From contig JAZKXZ010000018.1 of assembly GCA_045611845.1 (NCBI GenBank), forward strand, positions 1 through 64,000: DNA of 64,000 nt, in the 5' to 3' direction. The position numbers and the translations under genes were made by a program. The notes beneath the pieces were generated by a model that had not been told where the DNA came from, made no database searches, and was given only the letters and a program-made list of their open reading frames with translations. Numbering within the stretch: position 1 is the first letter of the stretch; each line of letters starts with the position of its first letter. This stretch comes from Enterocola sp045611845. Its GTDB lineage: Bacteria > Bacteroidota > Bacteroidia > Bacteroidales > Paludibacteraceae. Positions 18,801 through 27,021 of the stretch are shown here, piece after piece.

Positions 18801-21151
18801 GATGTGGTACCACGGTATAAGTATGCAGAACTTGGATCGTTTGGAGAGTCGTCGTGATAACGAACATTGATTACTACAGGTTGATTTAGGTTGTAGCTAC
18901 CATCTTCTACAGTAACATATCTAAAGTCTGGTTCGCTAGCGTATGAACCTTTTAAGTGGTCAATAGCTTTTTGTACATCGCGGAAGTATAGTTTACAAGG
19001 GTTGTCGCTTGTAAATGTAGCGTCAACTGTGTAAATAACAGGGTCACCACAACATGTTTGAGCCACACAAGGTTCTGTGGTAATAGAACGTACCTCTTGA
19101 GAAAGAATTATTTCTTCACCAACTTTTGCGTATGCTCTATAGTAATATGTAAGACCTGCATCTAGTGTACCAGTCTTAGCACTAAATTCCATACCACGAG
19201 GTAGTGGAGTATTGCCACTGCCAATAGCAGACCATTTAAGATTGTTGTTTGCTACTGGAATACAAGGAGTAGCACCATCCAATGTAGTACAGTAGTAGAA
19301 ACCATAATCTGTGATGTCTTTACAATCAGTTGCTTTTAAGTAGCCATATACAGTAGCCTCTTTGGTAGCAGGGTCTAAATATGCCTCACGGGCAAGTAGC
19401 ACATCAGTTGGTTCTAAAGAACAGTCTAATTTTTTATGAGTTTGATCGTAATTCCAGTCATTTTTTAATGTATAGTAATATACATTTCCTTTAATGTGAC
19501 CAGTAATGTCAGCTGTTTGACTACTATTATTGTTGAAAATAATATTGATATTGTCAACATTTGAAAATTTCCAAATAGCGTATGTTTTACCTTCGTAGGT
19601 ATCTGTTACATTTGATGTTACGCCAGGCCAACCGCCAAGAAGATTGTTTTTATCTGCGTCCCATGCATAGCAGTGCATATTTGTATTACCATCCTCATAT
19701 CTACACCATACTTCAATATAGTCGCAGTCACTTAATACAGGGTCATCTGGGTCGTCGCCGCCGCCTCCACCGCCGCCGCTACAATTTGGGTCCTTGTCTG
19801 TACAAGTAGGTGCTTGATATTCACCTTGAGCATCAGCAGAGTTTTGTGTTACTTTGGTTATTTTATATTGGTGTTGATTTCCAAGGCTAAGGTCTTGTGT
19901 TTGATAAATTCTATCATTCCATGTTGGCTCACCATGTACGTCGTCAACAAGTACAAATTTGTAACCAGCCACATCGTTTGGCATAGAAGCATACCAAATA
20001 CCATTACATTCAGAACTTGGTAACATCACCTTCCAAGAAGAACTAGCACTAGAACCCCAATGATAGATGTATGCATGATTGTTTGTTGTATCCCAAAGTT
20101 TAAGTTCGTTGTTTAAATATACTGTGGTACAGCCTTCAACATCATCGCCACCGTCACCAGTGCCACTACCACCAGCAATGGTAAATGGAAATACGTAATT
20201 ACCACCACCATTATTTAGGAACATATCATATTGGTTACAATCACTTGTGCCAGATTTGTTACCCCACATTTCGAAGTAAACCTTCAATTTGTAGTCACCA
20301 GCCGCAAGAGCAGGTATAGTTTGTACGTTGTCAGACAACCACAACTGATTTGTAGAACCAGTATTATTATCATAAACATCTTCACCATTTTTAGGAAGTT
20401 CATAGTATTTGTAATCCTGAATTACTTTTCCGCTCTTATCTTCAATTTTTACATAAACTCTTGGACTACAAACATTGGTATTCCCTTTTTTGAATGTTTG
20501 TGCCCAAAAACCAATAGAAATACCAGAAGTAATTGTTGTGTTTAGTGATATTTCAGCAGGATTTCCTGTTGCACCATAGCCAGATTGTGTTTGCCAGTGT
20601 TCTCCAATTTTGATATTCCATGCTTCGTTGGTAAAGAAACCTATTTCGCTGCTACCAGCAATAGAGTATGTAACTTTAAATGTTTTATTGATTACGCCAC
20701 CACAATCACCACCTACATTAACTTTAAAAGTAAAATAAACTGTATGGCTTCCTGCACTATTAGGTAATGTTTCATTAACAGGTGCATATAATGCTACAGG
20801 GTCACCCCAACCTTCAACATTAACATTTATAGTCTTTTCTGAACCATATGTGTCTCCACCAATTGTTAGTTTATTCCCATCACAAACATTACCGCCTTGT
20901 TTATCCACCCAAGTATTGAGACCAATTACTTTAGGAGCAGATGTTAAAGAACCAAAGTCTTTGGTGTCATTATTATTAACATTCTCCCACACATCATCCC
21001 CTCCAGTATTAAATCCTATTTTCCAATTATTTTGTATTGCTTCTGCCCACGCACTACTGCTTACGCCCAATAGAACGCAAAGTAAGGCTACAACTCGTAG
21101 GGCTTTGCTGAAAGCCCCACCGATTAATGTATTGTTATAAAATTTTTTCAT
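15818..21151 (-). CDS. Cassette 1 gene B: large beta-helix surface protein with type IX sorting domain
   Basis: This 1777-residue protein has a signal peptide ending ALLCVLLGVSSSAWA at about residue 36. The N-terminal half holds two modules resembling starch-binding (CBM26-like) domains, at about 340-440 (ELKLWDTTNNHAYIYHWG) and 475-570 (WDADKNNLLGGWPGV), separated by a Gly7/Asp-rich linker. A parallel beta-helix follows at about 705-1130, with repeated asparagine/hydrophobic rungs such as ILVQNCMIGSDGFTGAH and VKNNDF-like strands. A conserved KWDDRNNW block lies near 1193. The last 80 residues form a type A type IX domain ending GKVILK, with GVYTVNVITD before it. It should be exported by SprA and anchored on the surface. 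The ligand is unknown. Confidence 0.85.
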   Translation of the reverse strand: MKKFYNNTLIGGAFSKALRVVALLCVLLGVSSSAWAEAIQNNWKIGFNTGGDDVWENVNNNDTKDFGSLTSAPKVIGLNTWVDKQGGNVCDGNKLTIGGDTYGSEKTINVNVEGWGDPVALYAPVNETLPNSAGSHTVYFTFKVNVGGDCGGVINKTFKVTYSIAGSSEIGFFTNEAWNIKIGEHWQTQSGYGATGNPAEISLNTTITSGISIGFWAQTFKKGNTNVCSPRVYVKIEDKSGKVIQDYKYYELPKNGEDVYDNNTGSTNQLWLSDNVQTIPALAAGDYKLKVYFEMWGNKSGTSDCNQYDMFLNNGGGNYVFPFTIAGGSGTGDGGDDVEGCTTVYLNNELKLWDTTNNHAYIYHWGSSASSSWKVMLPSSECNGIWYASMPNDVAGYKFVLVDDVHGEPTWNDRIYQTQDLSLGNQHQYKITKVTQNSADAQGEYQAPTCTDKDPNCSGGGGGGGDDPDDPVLSDCDYIEVWCRYEDGNTNMHCYAWDADKNNLLGGWPGVTSNVTDTYEGKTYAIWKFSNVDNINIIFNNNSSQTADITGHIKGNVYYYTLKNDWNYDQTHKKLDCSLEPTDVLLAREAYLDPATKEATVYGYLKATDCKDITDYGFYYCTTLDGATPCIPVANNNLKWSAIGSGNTPLPRGMEFSAKTGTLDAGLTYYYRAYAKVGEEIILSQEVRSITTEPCVAQTCCGDPVIYTVDATFTSDNPCKLYFRDVQKAIDHLKGSYASEPDFRYVTVEDGSYNLNQPVVINVRYHDDSPNDPSSAYLYRGTTSVGNRSGDAKPVNSNLIRDINKTATNRANTLTIKAGNSIAKPWLHHIVIRNSKNIVLDSLCIYSDPNGVGDNAIEMDINVADAGGGWNEAIAKGFFTDANILVQNCMIGSDGFTGAHLSNYDGVTFKNNDFEIVAADGTDPDWGASLKLLYCKNIKFIENNFRGDHATLMWIQEVENMLVMNNVFWNTNKFTVGANDQFPAAMRLVAQFGKPVSNIGIFYNTYYFAENDVVASASGYDFLQFTHTIVNGSGNIDLNTIQFKYNNCYSYDKDAPGRSNNTKAFLGNDLSKNENFCPNNFWSQYDQDKGYNPSKFAFGCGDNTFINVKGQVCATTASGPASLIISGDSLNLGVAPDVAFTGIKFEADELLADRYLDGVRPSNGKGWTYGAYQQRKSKDVEKIYWVGVSNKWDDRNNWEFETENNGKIVRQRVSCVESLSENLHVVIEEIGTVEVAGGRKWPRIPSSFDATDRENESKVKDGDIGVPEREQVNAGNSGKYASYIELEYGAGIIGVENLVKTIDGNKVAYYDSASTQFVSPRSEWILVGPTVKPFATDENGNRIIDADGNNQTRNLLSGDYFIKNQEPHVYMHRALVDGEGTVSWDLTFTDLTDSLKHDEVYAMQIPDEYGPFKLPAELHFAYISPNPSMVKDATVSKDYAFRGRFYNEKALPTYTGLNNGEWVLISNTYPANIDAYELDNSGLGKVQIYDYEAKSFGTLKAKSSTPILSQHGFVFQPNGNDDLVIPVEYFLNTLTRRSATIVDPYCRINVKNITSNASSDVEIEIDELKEDVANYGTDASKVFNSMEASLPDMYIMRYDKKWAEVTIPTMSEAIPLGIRISQTGTTIRFSYVDSEGLGDVILEDRLTGETYNLSIGQVCTVSDLPVGDCEGRFFLNLSEDVEDEEDNTEEGGDVSTEVEEEFANSGISIIGNSNGVVVSCSTDMELQYIYINDMSGKTAMYKVSGNYIEISLPVAQGVYTVNVITDKANKTGKVILK

Positions 21152-21190
21152 ATCGTGTATTTTTTTATTTTATTCTTACTAAGGTTCATA

Positions 21191-24100
21191 TTATTTTTGA
21201 CAATTTTCATTATCCTCATCTTGCAATGTAATTGTTGTAGTTGCAGATGGTGCTTGTGAGCTATTACCACATTGAGCCACACCTTCTCCCACTTTTAAAG
21301 TAGCTTTGATTCCATATTGAATATCAGTTCTTTCGCCATCTTTTTCTTCATCGCCAGGCTTCCAAGCCTCTGGACGTGGGATACGATATGTGTATTTATC
21401 ATTGTTTTCATTAATGATTACACCACTTACTTTATCTAGAGTATTAGTAGTATATTCTAGGTCATAATCATAACCAGAAGGGTTGTTTACTTGAACCATA
21501 ACAGCCTCCCATGGAGTGGTAATACCAGTTTCTGGAGTGATTGTTAGAGTAATGTTAAGTTCAGTACCTTTCCAGCCATTTATGATATTGCCAAGGTTTG
21601 TTCTACGATTACCTGTTAACCAGTTGTTTAAAGACACTTTTGAGTTGTGGAATGTAGGGTCTGTGTACCCAGTTGTACCACTATAGCAACCAGAGCCAGT
21701 TCCACAATCTATTGTTGCACGAGATTTGTTTTTCCAGAATGTATTAAATTCACGGTCAAGTGGAGTGCCAGAGGTAATTGCAGAAGAAGATAAGTCATGA
21801 TTTTTATCTAAATCTTTTAAATAACCTGTCATCTTTGTTGTTAAAGCAGAAGATGTTAAAGCTCCATTTGCTCCTATATGTTTAGCCCAACGAGCTTGCA
21901 CCTCTGCTTGGAAACATGGGTCGTCCAGCAGACCTTTAAATGTTTGGTCAGAGCCATTATATTTACCTCTATCGCCTTTGTATTTGCCTGTAAACCAGAA
22001 TGGTGCAGAAGCATCGTTGTTGTATACTGCACTATTAGATTTGTCTATAAGAAGACCACTAGTACTATTAGAACCATAATCTGCATAATACGAAGGACAT
22101 TGGTTATTGAAGCTTAACTCTTGGTCCCAAAGCGGACGAGCTTCTATTTTAGCATTGGCTTTGCTTCCATCGTAAACAAATATGTTACTTGCACGATAAC
22201 CATCGATGTTCTTAGCAAACTCTGTGATAATAAACCAGTCTGCCCAAGAAGTATAGTCGATAAGTTTTTGTACTTCAGAGAAGTTGCCTTTTGCAAGTTC
22301 TTCTTCAAATTTGTTTATCTTGTTTTCAATAGCATTAAACACTTCAGACCATTTACCTTTTCCATCTTCGATATCTTCTTTTTCAGGATATTCCACCTCA
22401 AAACGTTGGTCTATATTTGTGTCGTAAGTATCAAATCCATCGTGACCAGAATATTTAGATTTGAATGTTTTTTGGTCACCACTAGTGTTTTCGTAGCGAT
22501 CTGCTCTATCTGTTTTGTCAAACTTAACGATAAATGCTTCTTGAGTGGTATTGCCATTTGCATCAAGCTTCCATTCTACATTTACACGATCTTTGTTTGC
22601 TGTGATTTTATCCATCATCACATAAACCCCCTTGTATTCGCCATTTACCACTAGCTCTACATAACGGCTGCTTACGCTCCAGCCACCAGTCATATCAGCG
22701 AAGGTGTCGAACACTAGGCGGTTACGCATTAGTGAAGGATCGGCTGCAGCTGCATAAAGAACCCAGTCTTTATCTTTTGCAGAGCCAATGCCAAGCATAT
22801 TTAGTTTTTTAGTTTTTACATAATCTATACCTTTTTTATCTCCGCATATTTCATCGCCTGGACAGAATGCATAAGATTTTTTAAGGAAGTTTAGTGAAGA
22901 AGAACCACGATAATTCATACGAGCCTTGCGGTCATAAACTACTTGAGTAGTTCCATTGATGTTTTCAAATATCTTCACATCAACAGAGATTTTTTCCTTC
23001 ATCTTGTCTGCGTTCTTAGAAGGTGTACCTCCGAAGTTGTTTACAGGGAAGCTAGAAGCACCTGTGTTAACAGAAATAACTGGCAATGTCATTGTTACAC
23101 CTTTAAATGTTTTAGCTGTGCTACCGTCTGCAGTCACGGTTAAAATATTTGATGGTTGTTCACCTACGTCATACTTAACCACACAACGATATTTACCTGC
23201 TACATTAGGACGGAAGTTGTTACAATTTACTGAACCATTTTCCATTCCTAAAGCGTAATTTACACCAGCTACAGTGTTTGTACTCGCGCAGTTCGTCCAA
23301 GTTTTGCCATCATCGCTTGAGAATTGCCATGTATAGCCTGTTACAGAGGTTGCACCTTGGTCTGTATAGTCAGATAAACCATCGTTTTTCACATACATTG
23401 CTACAAAATCCACAGGGTCTTGTGCATCAATTTTCAAGTCACCAAGTGAAGCAATTGTAGCACCTGCTTCTTGTACTGTAAGAGTTACTTCGTTAGAAGT
23501 AGAAGTAAGAGCAGTACATTCTTTGTGTGTAGCTTTTACTGTATATTTTACAGAGCCAACATCTGAAGAACTAACATTTGTAGTTTGAGCAGTCATTTCG
23601 CCCACTTTTGTGTTACCCTTGTAAAGTTCATATTTGGTATTTGAAGGGCTATATGTCTCGTTAGAGATAGAAAGCACAGAGTTTCTATCTTGTCCTACTG
23701 TTGCTGGATTTAGAGTAATCACTGGAGCCACAGGAGCGGTATGAACATTAACTGTATATTTTGTACGTGTAGCTGAAGAACAACCATATTTCACTGCTTC
23801 TGCATAGTAATATGTGGTTGCTGCTACGCCTTTTGTAATAATATTTGATCCGTATGCACTACCTCCTTCTTCCTGAGCATACCATTTACCATCTATAGTA
23901 GGTAATGAAAATTGTGTATTAGGACAAACAGTTGTTCCTGAACTTATAGCTGGAGGATCTGGAAGGTCTTTCACTTCTACTTGAACTGTTGTAGTTTCTT
24001 TTTGGCCTGCATCACAAGAATTCTCCGATGTAGCTGTGATAGTATATGTTGTTGTTCTATCTGGTTTTACTGTGTGAGTTGTACCATCTGTAAAGATAGG

Positions 24101-25870
24101 TGTATCGCCTATTTTATATATAACATCATTTTGTTTGTTTTTTAATGTAAGTGTAGCAGTGCTACCAGCGCAAATAGCGACTGGGTCGATATCTGGGGTT
24201 TCTACGGTGATGCAAGATTTTTCCCATTTAGCGTATAAAGTAATGTTTGCTATGTATGCAGTTGCTCCTAACGATGTTACAGCGCTTCCTGTACAAGCAG
24301 AAGTTGTAAACCAACCTCCAAATGTATAACCTGCTTTAGTTGCTGTTTTTAATTCTGTTGCTGTTCCATAAGTATGCGTTGTTGGATAACCGTTTGCATG
24401 AGTACCAGAGAAATTTGCACCACCTTGGTCTTTGTAGGTAATGGTGTATTGATTGGCTTTCCATTGAGCATAAAGAGTTGCAGCAGCATTAGTTGTATAA
24501 GTTCCACCTTTTGCGTATGAAGTACCAGAACCGTCTGCTTTTGTATTCCAATTTTGGAATGTGTAACCTGTACGAGTAGGTACAGTAGAACTAAGTGTTA
24601 AGTTCTGTCCATAGATCTTAGTTTGTTGAGATGGAGCACCTTCGCCACCGTTAGCATCGTATTTAATAGCATAGGTATCTGCTTTCCATTGAGCATAAAG
24701 AGTTGCTGCCGCATTTGCTGTGTAAGATGCTCCTGAAGCATATGTAGTACCAGTACCGTCCGCTTTTGTATTCCAATTTTGGAAGGTGTAACCTGTACGA
24801 GTTGGTTTGGTAGAACTAAGAGTTAAGGTTTCTCCATAAGTTTTAGTTTGTGCAGCAGGTGCACCTGAACCATTATTTGCGTTGTAGGTAATGGTGTAGG
24901 TATTTATTTTCCATTGAGCATAAAGAGTTAATGCCGCATCAGTTGTATAAGAAGCACTAAGTGCATATTTAGTCCCGGAACCTGCAGAGTTAGTATTCCA
25001 ACTATCTAGGGTATAACCTGTTTTAGAAAACCCAGAACCATTACTAAGTGTTATTGGGGTACCTTTAGTCTTAGTTTGACTTGCAATTGTACCAGTGCCG
25101 CCATTATTATTATATGAGATAGTATAGGTTACAACTGGCGCTGTTACTGTAATAGTTGTAGTTGGTTTTACTGTACTTGTAAGGCTTGAATAACCTCTTG
25201 GGTTATAGGTAATTGTTGCAGTAACAGTATAAGTTCCTGCAGCAGTAGCTGTAAAGGTATTACCATTTATACTTGCACCAGTTGATGGACTTATAGCATA
25301 GGTAGTACTTTTAATCTCATTATATGTAGTATTGCTAGTTAAGGAAGGAGTAAGCGTAACATTAGTATTGGTATTTACAGATGTAGAACTTGCAGTAAGA
25401 GCACCTGTTGATGTTGGTTTTTGGGTTCCCCAAGTTACAGAAGCACTACCTTCTGAGAATTTTGAGATATAGTTTGAGGTGCTACTTAAAGCAATGTCAC
25501 CTGTTTGATTCCATTTGTTATCCCAAGAAGGGGCTGTGGAAGTATTATTACGAGTTAAAATAACACCTTCCCATGTTCCAGCAGGGATTTTCACGTAATA
25601 TACACTTCCTGAATATTGAACTGCGTGAGCAGACCATGCATTCTTGCTGGTTGAGTTATTGTAAAAATAAGCAAAGTTACCATTGCCATTTGTTCCTGCA
25701 GTCCACCAACTCACTGCTGACATATCAAAGTATAATATATCATCAGAAGTAAAAGTAACTGTTGCTGCCCATGCTCCACTTGTTCCAAGTATGAACATTA
25801 GCGCTACAAGAAGCCACCTTGTTGGTTTAAACAAGGCTTTGTTTGCAAATTGTTTTGTAAAATTTTTCAT
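21191..25870 (-). CDS. Cassette 1 gene A: modular adhesin with InlB-type repeats and a CotH kinase-like domain
   Basis: This 1559-residue protein has a signal peptide of about 35 residues (LLVALMFILGTSGAWA). An Ig-like segment is followed by five InlB/Listeria-Bacteroides repeats at about 245-560, such as GYTFQNWNTKADGTGT and TLYAQWK. Ig/PKD-like domains with Cys pairs come next. A CotH kinase-like domain lies at about 920-1330: RMNYRGSSSLNFLKKSYAF, YVELVVNGEYKGVY, DWFIITEFAKNIDG and RPLWDQELSF. The last 120 residues form the domain shared by all three A proteins (TPWEAVMV, YTYRIPRP, a late Cys, and an ENC near the end). There is no type IX domain. Gene B starts 39 bp downstream. Among the three A proteins only this one has CotH and InlB-type domains. 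Confidence 0.85.
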   Translation of the reverse strand: MKNFTKQFANKALFKPTRWLLVALMFILGTSGAWAATVTFTSDDILYFDMSAVSWWTAGTNGNGNFAYFYNNSTSKNAWSAHAVQYSGSVYYVKIPAGTWEGVILTRNNTSTAPSWDNKWNQTGDIALSSTSNYISKFSEGSASVTWGTQKPTSTGALTASSTSVNTNTNVTLTPSLTSNTTYNEIKSTTYAISPSTGASINGNTFTATAAGTYTVTATITYNPRGYSSLTSTVKPTTTITVTAPVVTYTISYNNNGGTGTIASQTKTKGTPITLSNGSGFSKTGYTLDSWNTNSAGSGTKYALSASYTTDAALTLYAQWKINTYTITYNANNGSGAPAAQTKTYGETLTLSSTKPTRTGYTFQNWNTKADGTGTTYASGASYTANAAATLYAQWKADTYAIKYDANGGEGAPSQQTKIYGQNLTLSSTVPTRTGYTFQNWNTKADGSGTSYAKGGTYTTNAAATLYAQWKANQYTITYKDQGGANFSGTHANGYPTTHTYGTATELKTATKAGYTFGGWFTTSACTGSAVTSLGATAYIANITLYAKWEKSCITVETPDIDPVAICAGSTATLTLKNKQNDVIYKIGDTPIFTDGTTHTVKPDRTTTYTITATSENSCDAGQKETTTVQVEVKDLPDPPAISSGTTVCPNTQFSLPTIDGKWYAQEEGGSAYGSNIITKGVAATTYYYAEAVKYGCSSATRTKYTVNVHTAPVAPVITLNPATVGQDRNSVLSISNETYSPSNTKYELYKGNTKVGEMTAQTTNVSSSDVGSVKYTVKATHKECTALTSTSNEVTLTVQEAGATIASLGDLKIDAQDPVDFVAMYVKNDGLSDYTDQGATSVTGYTWQFSSDDGKTWTNCASTNTVAGVNYALGMENGSVNCNNFRPNVAGKYRCVVKYDVGEQPSNILTVTADGSTAKTFKGVTMTLPVISVNTGASSFPVNNFGGTPSKNADKMKEKISVDVKIFENINGTTQVVYDRKARMNYRGSSSLNFLKKSYAFCPGDEICGDKKGIDYVKTKKLNMLGIGSAKDKDWVLYAAAADPSLMRNRLVFDTFADMTGGWSVSSRYVELVVNGEYKGVYVMMDKITANKDRVNVEWKLDANGNTTQEAFIVKFDKTDRADRYENTSGDQKTFKSKYSGHDGFDTYDTNIDQRFEVEYPEKEDIEDGKGKWSEVFNAIENKINKFEEELAKGNFSEVQKLIDYTSWADWFIITEFAKNIDGYRASNIFVYDGSKANAKIEARPLWDQELSFNNQCPSYYADYGSNSTSGLLIDKSNSAVYNNDASAPFWFTGKYKGDRGKYNGSDQTFKGLLDDPCFQAEVQARWAKHIGANGALTSSALTTKMTGYLKDLDKNHDLSSSAITSGTPLDREFNTFWKNKSRATIDCGTGSGCYSGTTGYTDPTFHNSKVSLNNWLTGNRRTNLGNIINGWKGTELNITLTITPETGITTPWEAVMVQVNNPSGYDYDLEYTTNTLDKVSGVIINENNDKYTYRIPRPEAWKPGDEEKDGERTDIQYGIKATLKVGEGVAQCGNSSQAPSATTTITLQDEDNENCQK

Positions 25871-25933
25871 ACGTATGTTGTTTTTAATTATTTTGTTTTA
25901 TGTTGTTTTTTATGTTTTTATATCGTGTTGTTA

Positions 25934-26160
25934 TTGTTCCATTTTAATGAGGAGAGGTGAAATGTGCGGATTTGTTTCACGGACACAGCAGTTGTGTTCC
26001 TACACATCGATAATTCCTCATTCCTAATTCCACATTCCTAATTAATCAAACGACCGTTAAATTTGAACAGTTTTTTGGGGTAAAATGAGGGGTAGAAAAA
26101 AAGGGGATTGTTAAAATGAAAAGAAGTCAAAAAGGGTGTTTTATGTTAAAATATTTAACA
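25934..26160 (-). promoter_or_regulatory. Upstream regulatory region of cassette 1
   Basis: In transcription order (minus strand) this holds a perfect 17-bp palindrome TGTTAAAATATTTAACA (26144-26160) and a G/C-tract block shared with cassette 3 (26076-26120, plus-strand GGGGTAAAATGAGGGGTAG). A half of the GTTC-type palindrome follows (CGTTAAATTTGAACA, 26055-26069, with AAACG just before it). Its expected partner arm is displaced: TTGTTCCATTTTAA lies in the opposite sense at 25934-25947, about 107 bp away. AATTAGGAATG-type repeats (26007-26045) sit in the gap. The A gene starts inside CATACGTATG. Confidence 0.6.
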
Positions 26161-26198
26161 AATGAGGATAATGAAGTAATTATTTTAATTTTAAGATA

Positions 26199-26230
26199 TT
26201 TGTAATTACCTAAAATAATCTATATCTTTG
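26199..26230 (+). promoter_or_regulatory. Promoter of PIN toxin module 1
   Basis: TTTG (26199-26202), a 20-nt spacer and TATCTTTG (26223-26230) are an exact Bacteroidetes promoter. Confidence 0.82.
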
Positions 26231-26322
26231 CAGAACTAACTTACTCCAAACAACAATAAGAATCCAACTTAATTTAAAGAGAGTTTTAAACTAGATTTTT
26301 AAACCCATTAAAATTTCAAATG

Positions 26323-26472
26323 ATGAAAACAGAAAAAAACAAAGTAAACAGAGATGAAATGTCTCTAGAGGAATTTGTCAGAATGGTAAACAATAGAAAG
26401 CACAGTAAAACATGGGACGCTATGATGAGAAATCAAGGAGCCATAATATGTACTGATCCAAATCTATTGTAA
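26323..26472 (+). CDS. Short antitoxin of PIN module 1
   Basis: A 49-residue protein reads MKTEKNKVNRDEMSLEEF... and contains HSKTWDAM at residues 27-34 and the end TDPNLL. An ATG directly before (26320) is possible; I chose the second because it gives the same length as copy 2. All three modules carry this gene 2 nt before the PIN toxin, and only (Y/H)SKTW(D/E)A and DPxLL/DPNLM are conserved, so these residues are likely toxin contacts. It is not a recognisable VapB, AbrB or Phd domain. Function as antitoxin is inferred from position. Confidence 0.7.
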   Translation: MKTEKNKVNRDEMSLEEFVRMVNNRKHSKTWDAMMRNQGAIICTDPNLL

Positions 26473-26474
26473 CT

Positions 26475-26897
26475 ATGAGATATTTAATTGATACGAATAT
26501 CTTTGTGTATATTGCACAAGATTATTCATCATTATCGAGAGAGGTTCTAGACATTCTTTCCGACTACTCAAACACTTTTCACATAAGTTCAGAGTCTGTA
26601 AAGGAACTGATAGTTGCTTACAACAATAAAGGACTATTGACTAAGAAGTGGAAGACTGCGGAAGAAATGGTTGAGGCTATAGAAAATGAATATTACATAA
26701 ATATTCTACCAATCAGCAAGGAACACATGAAGACCTATTCTAAACTTTCTATAAATAGAATAGATGATCACAAAGACCCTTCAGACCATGTAATTATTTC
26801 TCATGCTATTACCAATAAAATTCCACTAATATCTAGTGACGGAAGATTTCCATTTTATACTAATCAAGGTCTAGATTTAATCTATAATGCTAGATAG
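26475..26897 (+). CDS. PIN-domain toxin (VapC-like), copy 1
   Basis: This 140-residue PIN nuclease has the expected acidic residues: Asp6 in YLIDTNIF, Glu44 in SESVKELI, and Asp residues in HKDPSDHVIISHA at about 100-105, with SSDGRFPFY near 118-126. PIN toxins cleave RNA at a metal-ion site; the target is unknown. It is closely similar to the PIN genes at 44282 and 50850, including the final NQGLDLI. It follows the short antitoxin by 2 nt and shares its promoter. It diverges from cassette 1. Confidence 0.9.
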   Translation: MRYLIDTNIFVYIAQDYSSLSREVLDILSDYSNTFHISSESVKELIVAYNNKGLLTKKWKTAEEMVEAIENEYYINILPISKEHMKTYSKLSINRIDDHKDPSDHVIISHAITNKIPLISSDGRFPFYTNQGLDLIYNAR

Positions 26898-26911
26898 ATT
26901 ACCCAAATAAA

Positions 26912-26946
26912 AATCCCTTGCAGTTCATACAAACTTGCAAGGGATT
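26912..26946 (+). terminator. Terminator of PIN module 1
   Basis: AATCCCTTGCA and TTGCAAGGGATT form a stem of about 11 bp, 14 bp after the PIN stop codon. Confidence 0.75.
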
Positions 26947-26970
26947 AATGTTTACACCCTAACGGGTATA

Positions 26971-26998
26971 AAAAAAGCTAGCACCACCAGATGCTAGC
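26971..26998 (-). terminator. Terminator of purT
   Basis: GCTAGCA (26977-26983) and TGCTAGC (26992-26998) form a hairpin; six A on the plus strand (26971-26976) give the U-tract on the minus strand. It lies 23 bp after the purT stop. Confidence 0.75.
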
Positions 26999-27021
26999 CT
27001 TCATGTATATTAAGAAAATAC

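Noticed and set aside
22121..22654. A 177-codon plus-strand frame opposite cassette 1 gene A
   Set aside because: It is opposite the CotH-like domain; the residue content is rich in Phe/Ile/Cys as expected for an antisense shadow.
24190..25140. Internal DNA repeats in cassette 1 gene A as a separate mobile element
   Set aside because: They encode in-frame InlB-type protein repeats, so they are part of the gene.
25934..26070. An invertase-driven phase switch as a firm claim
   Set aside because: The arms are imperfect and no recombinase gene is in the window, so it is listed only as a possibility.
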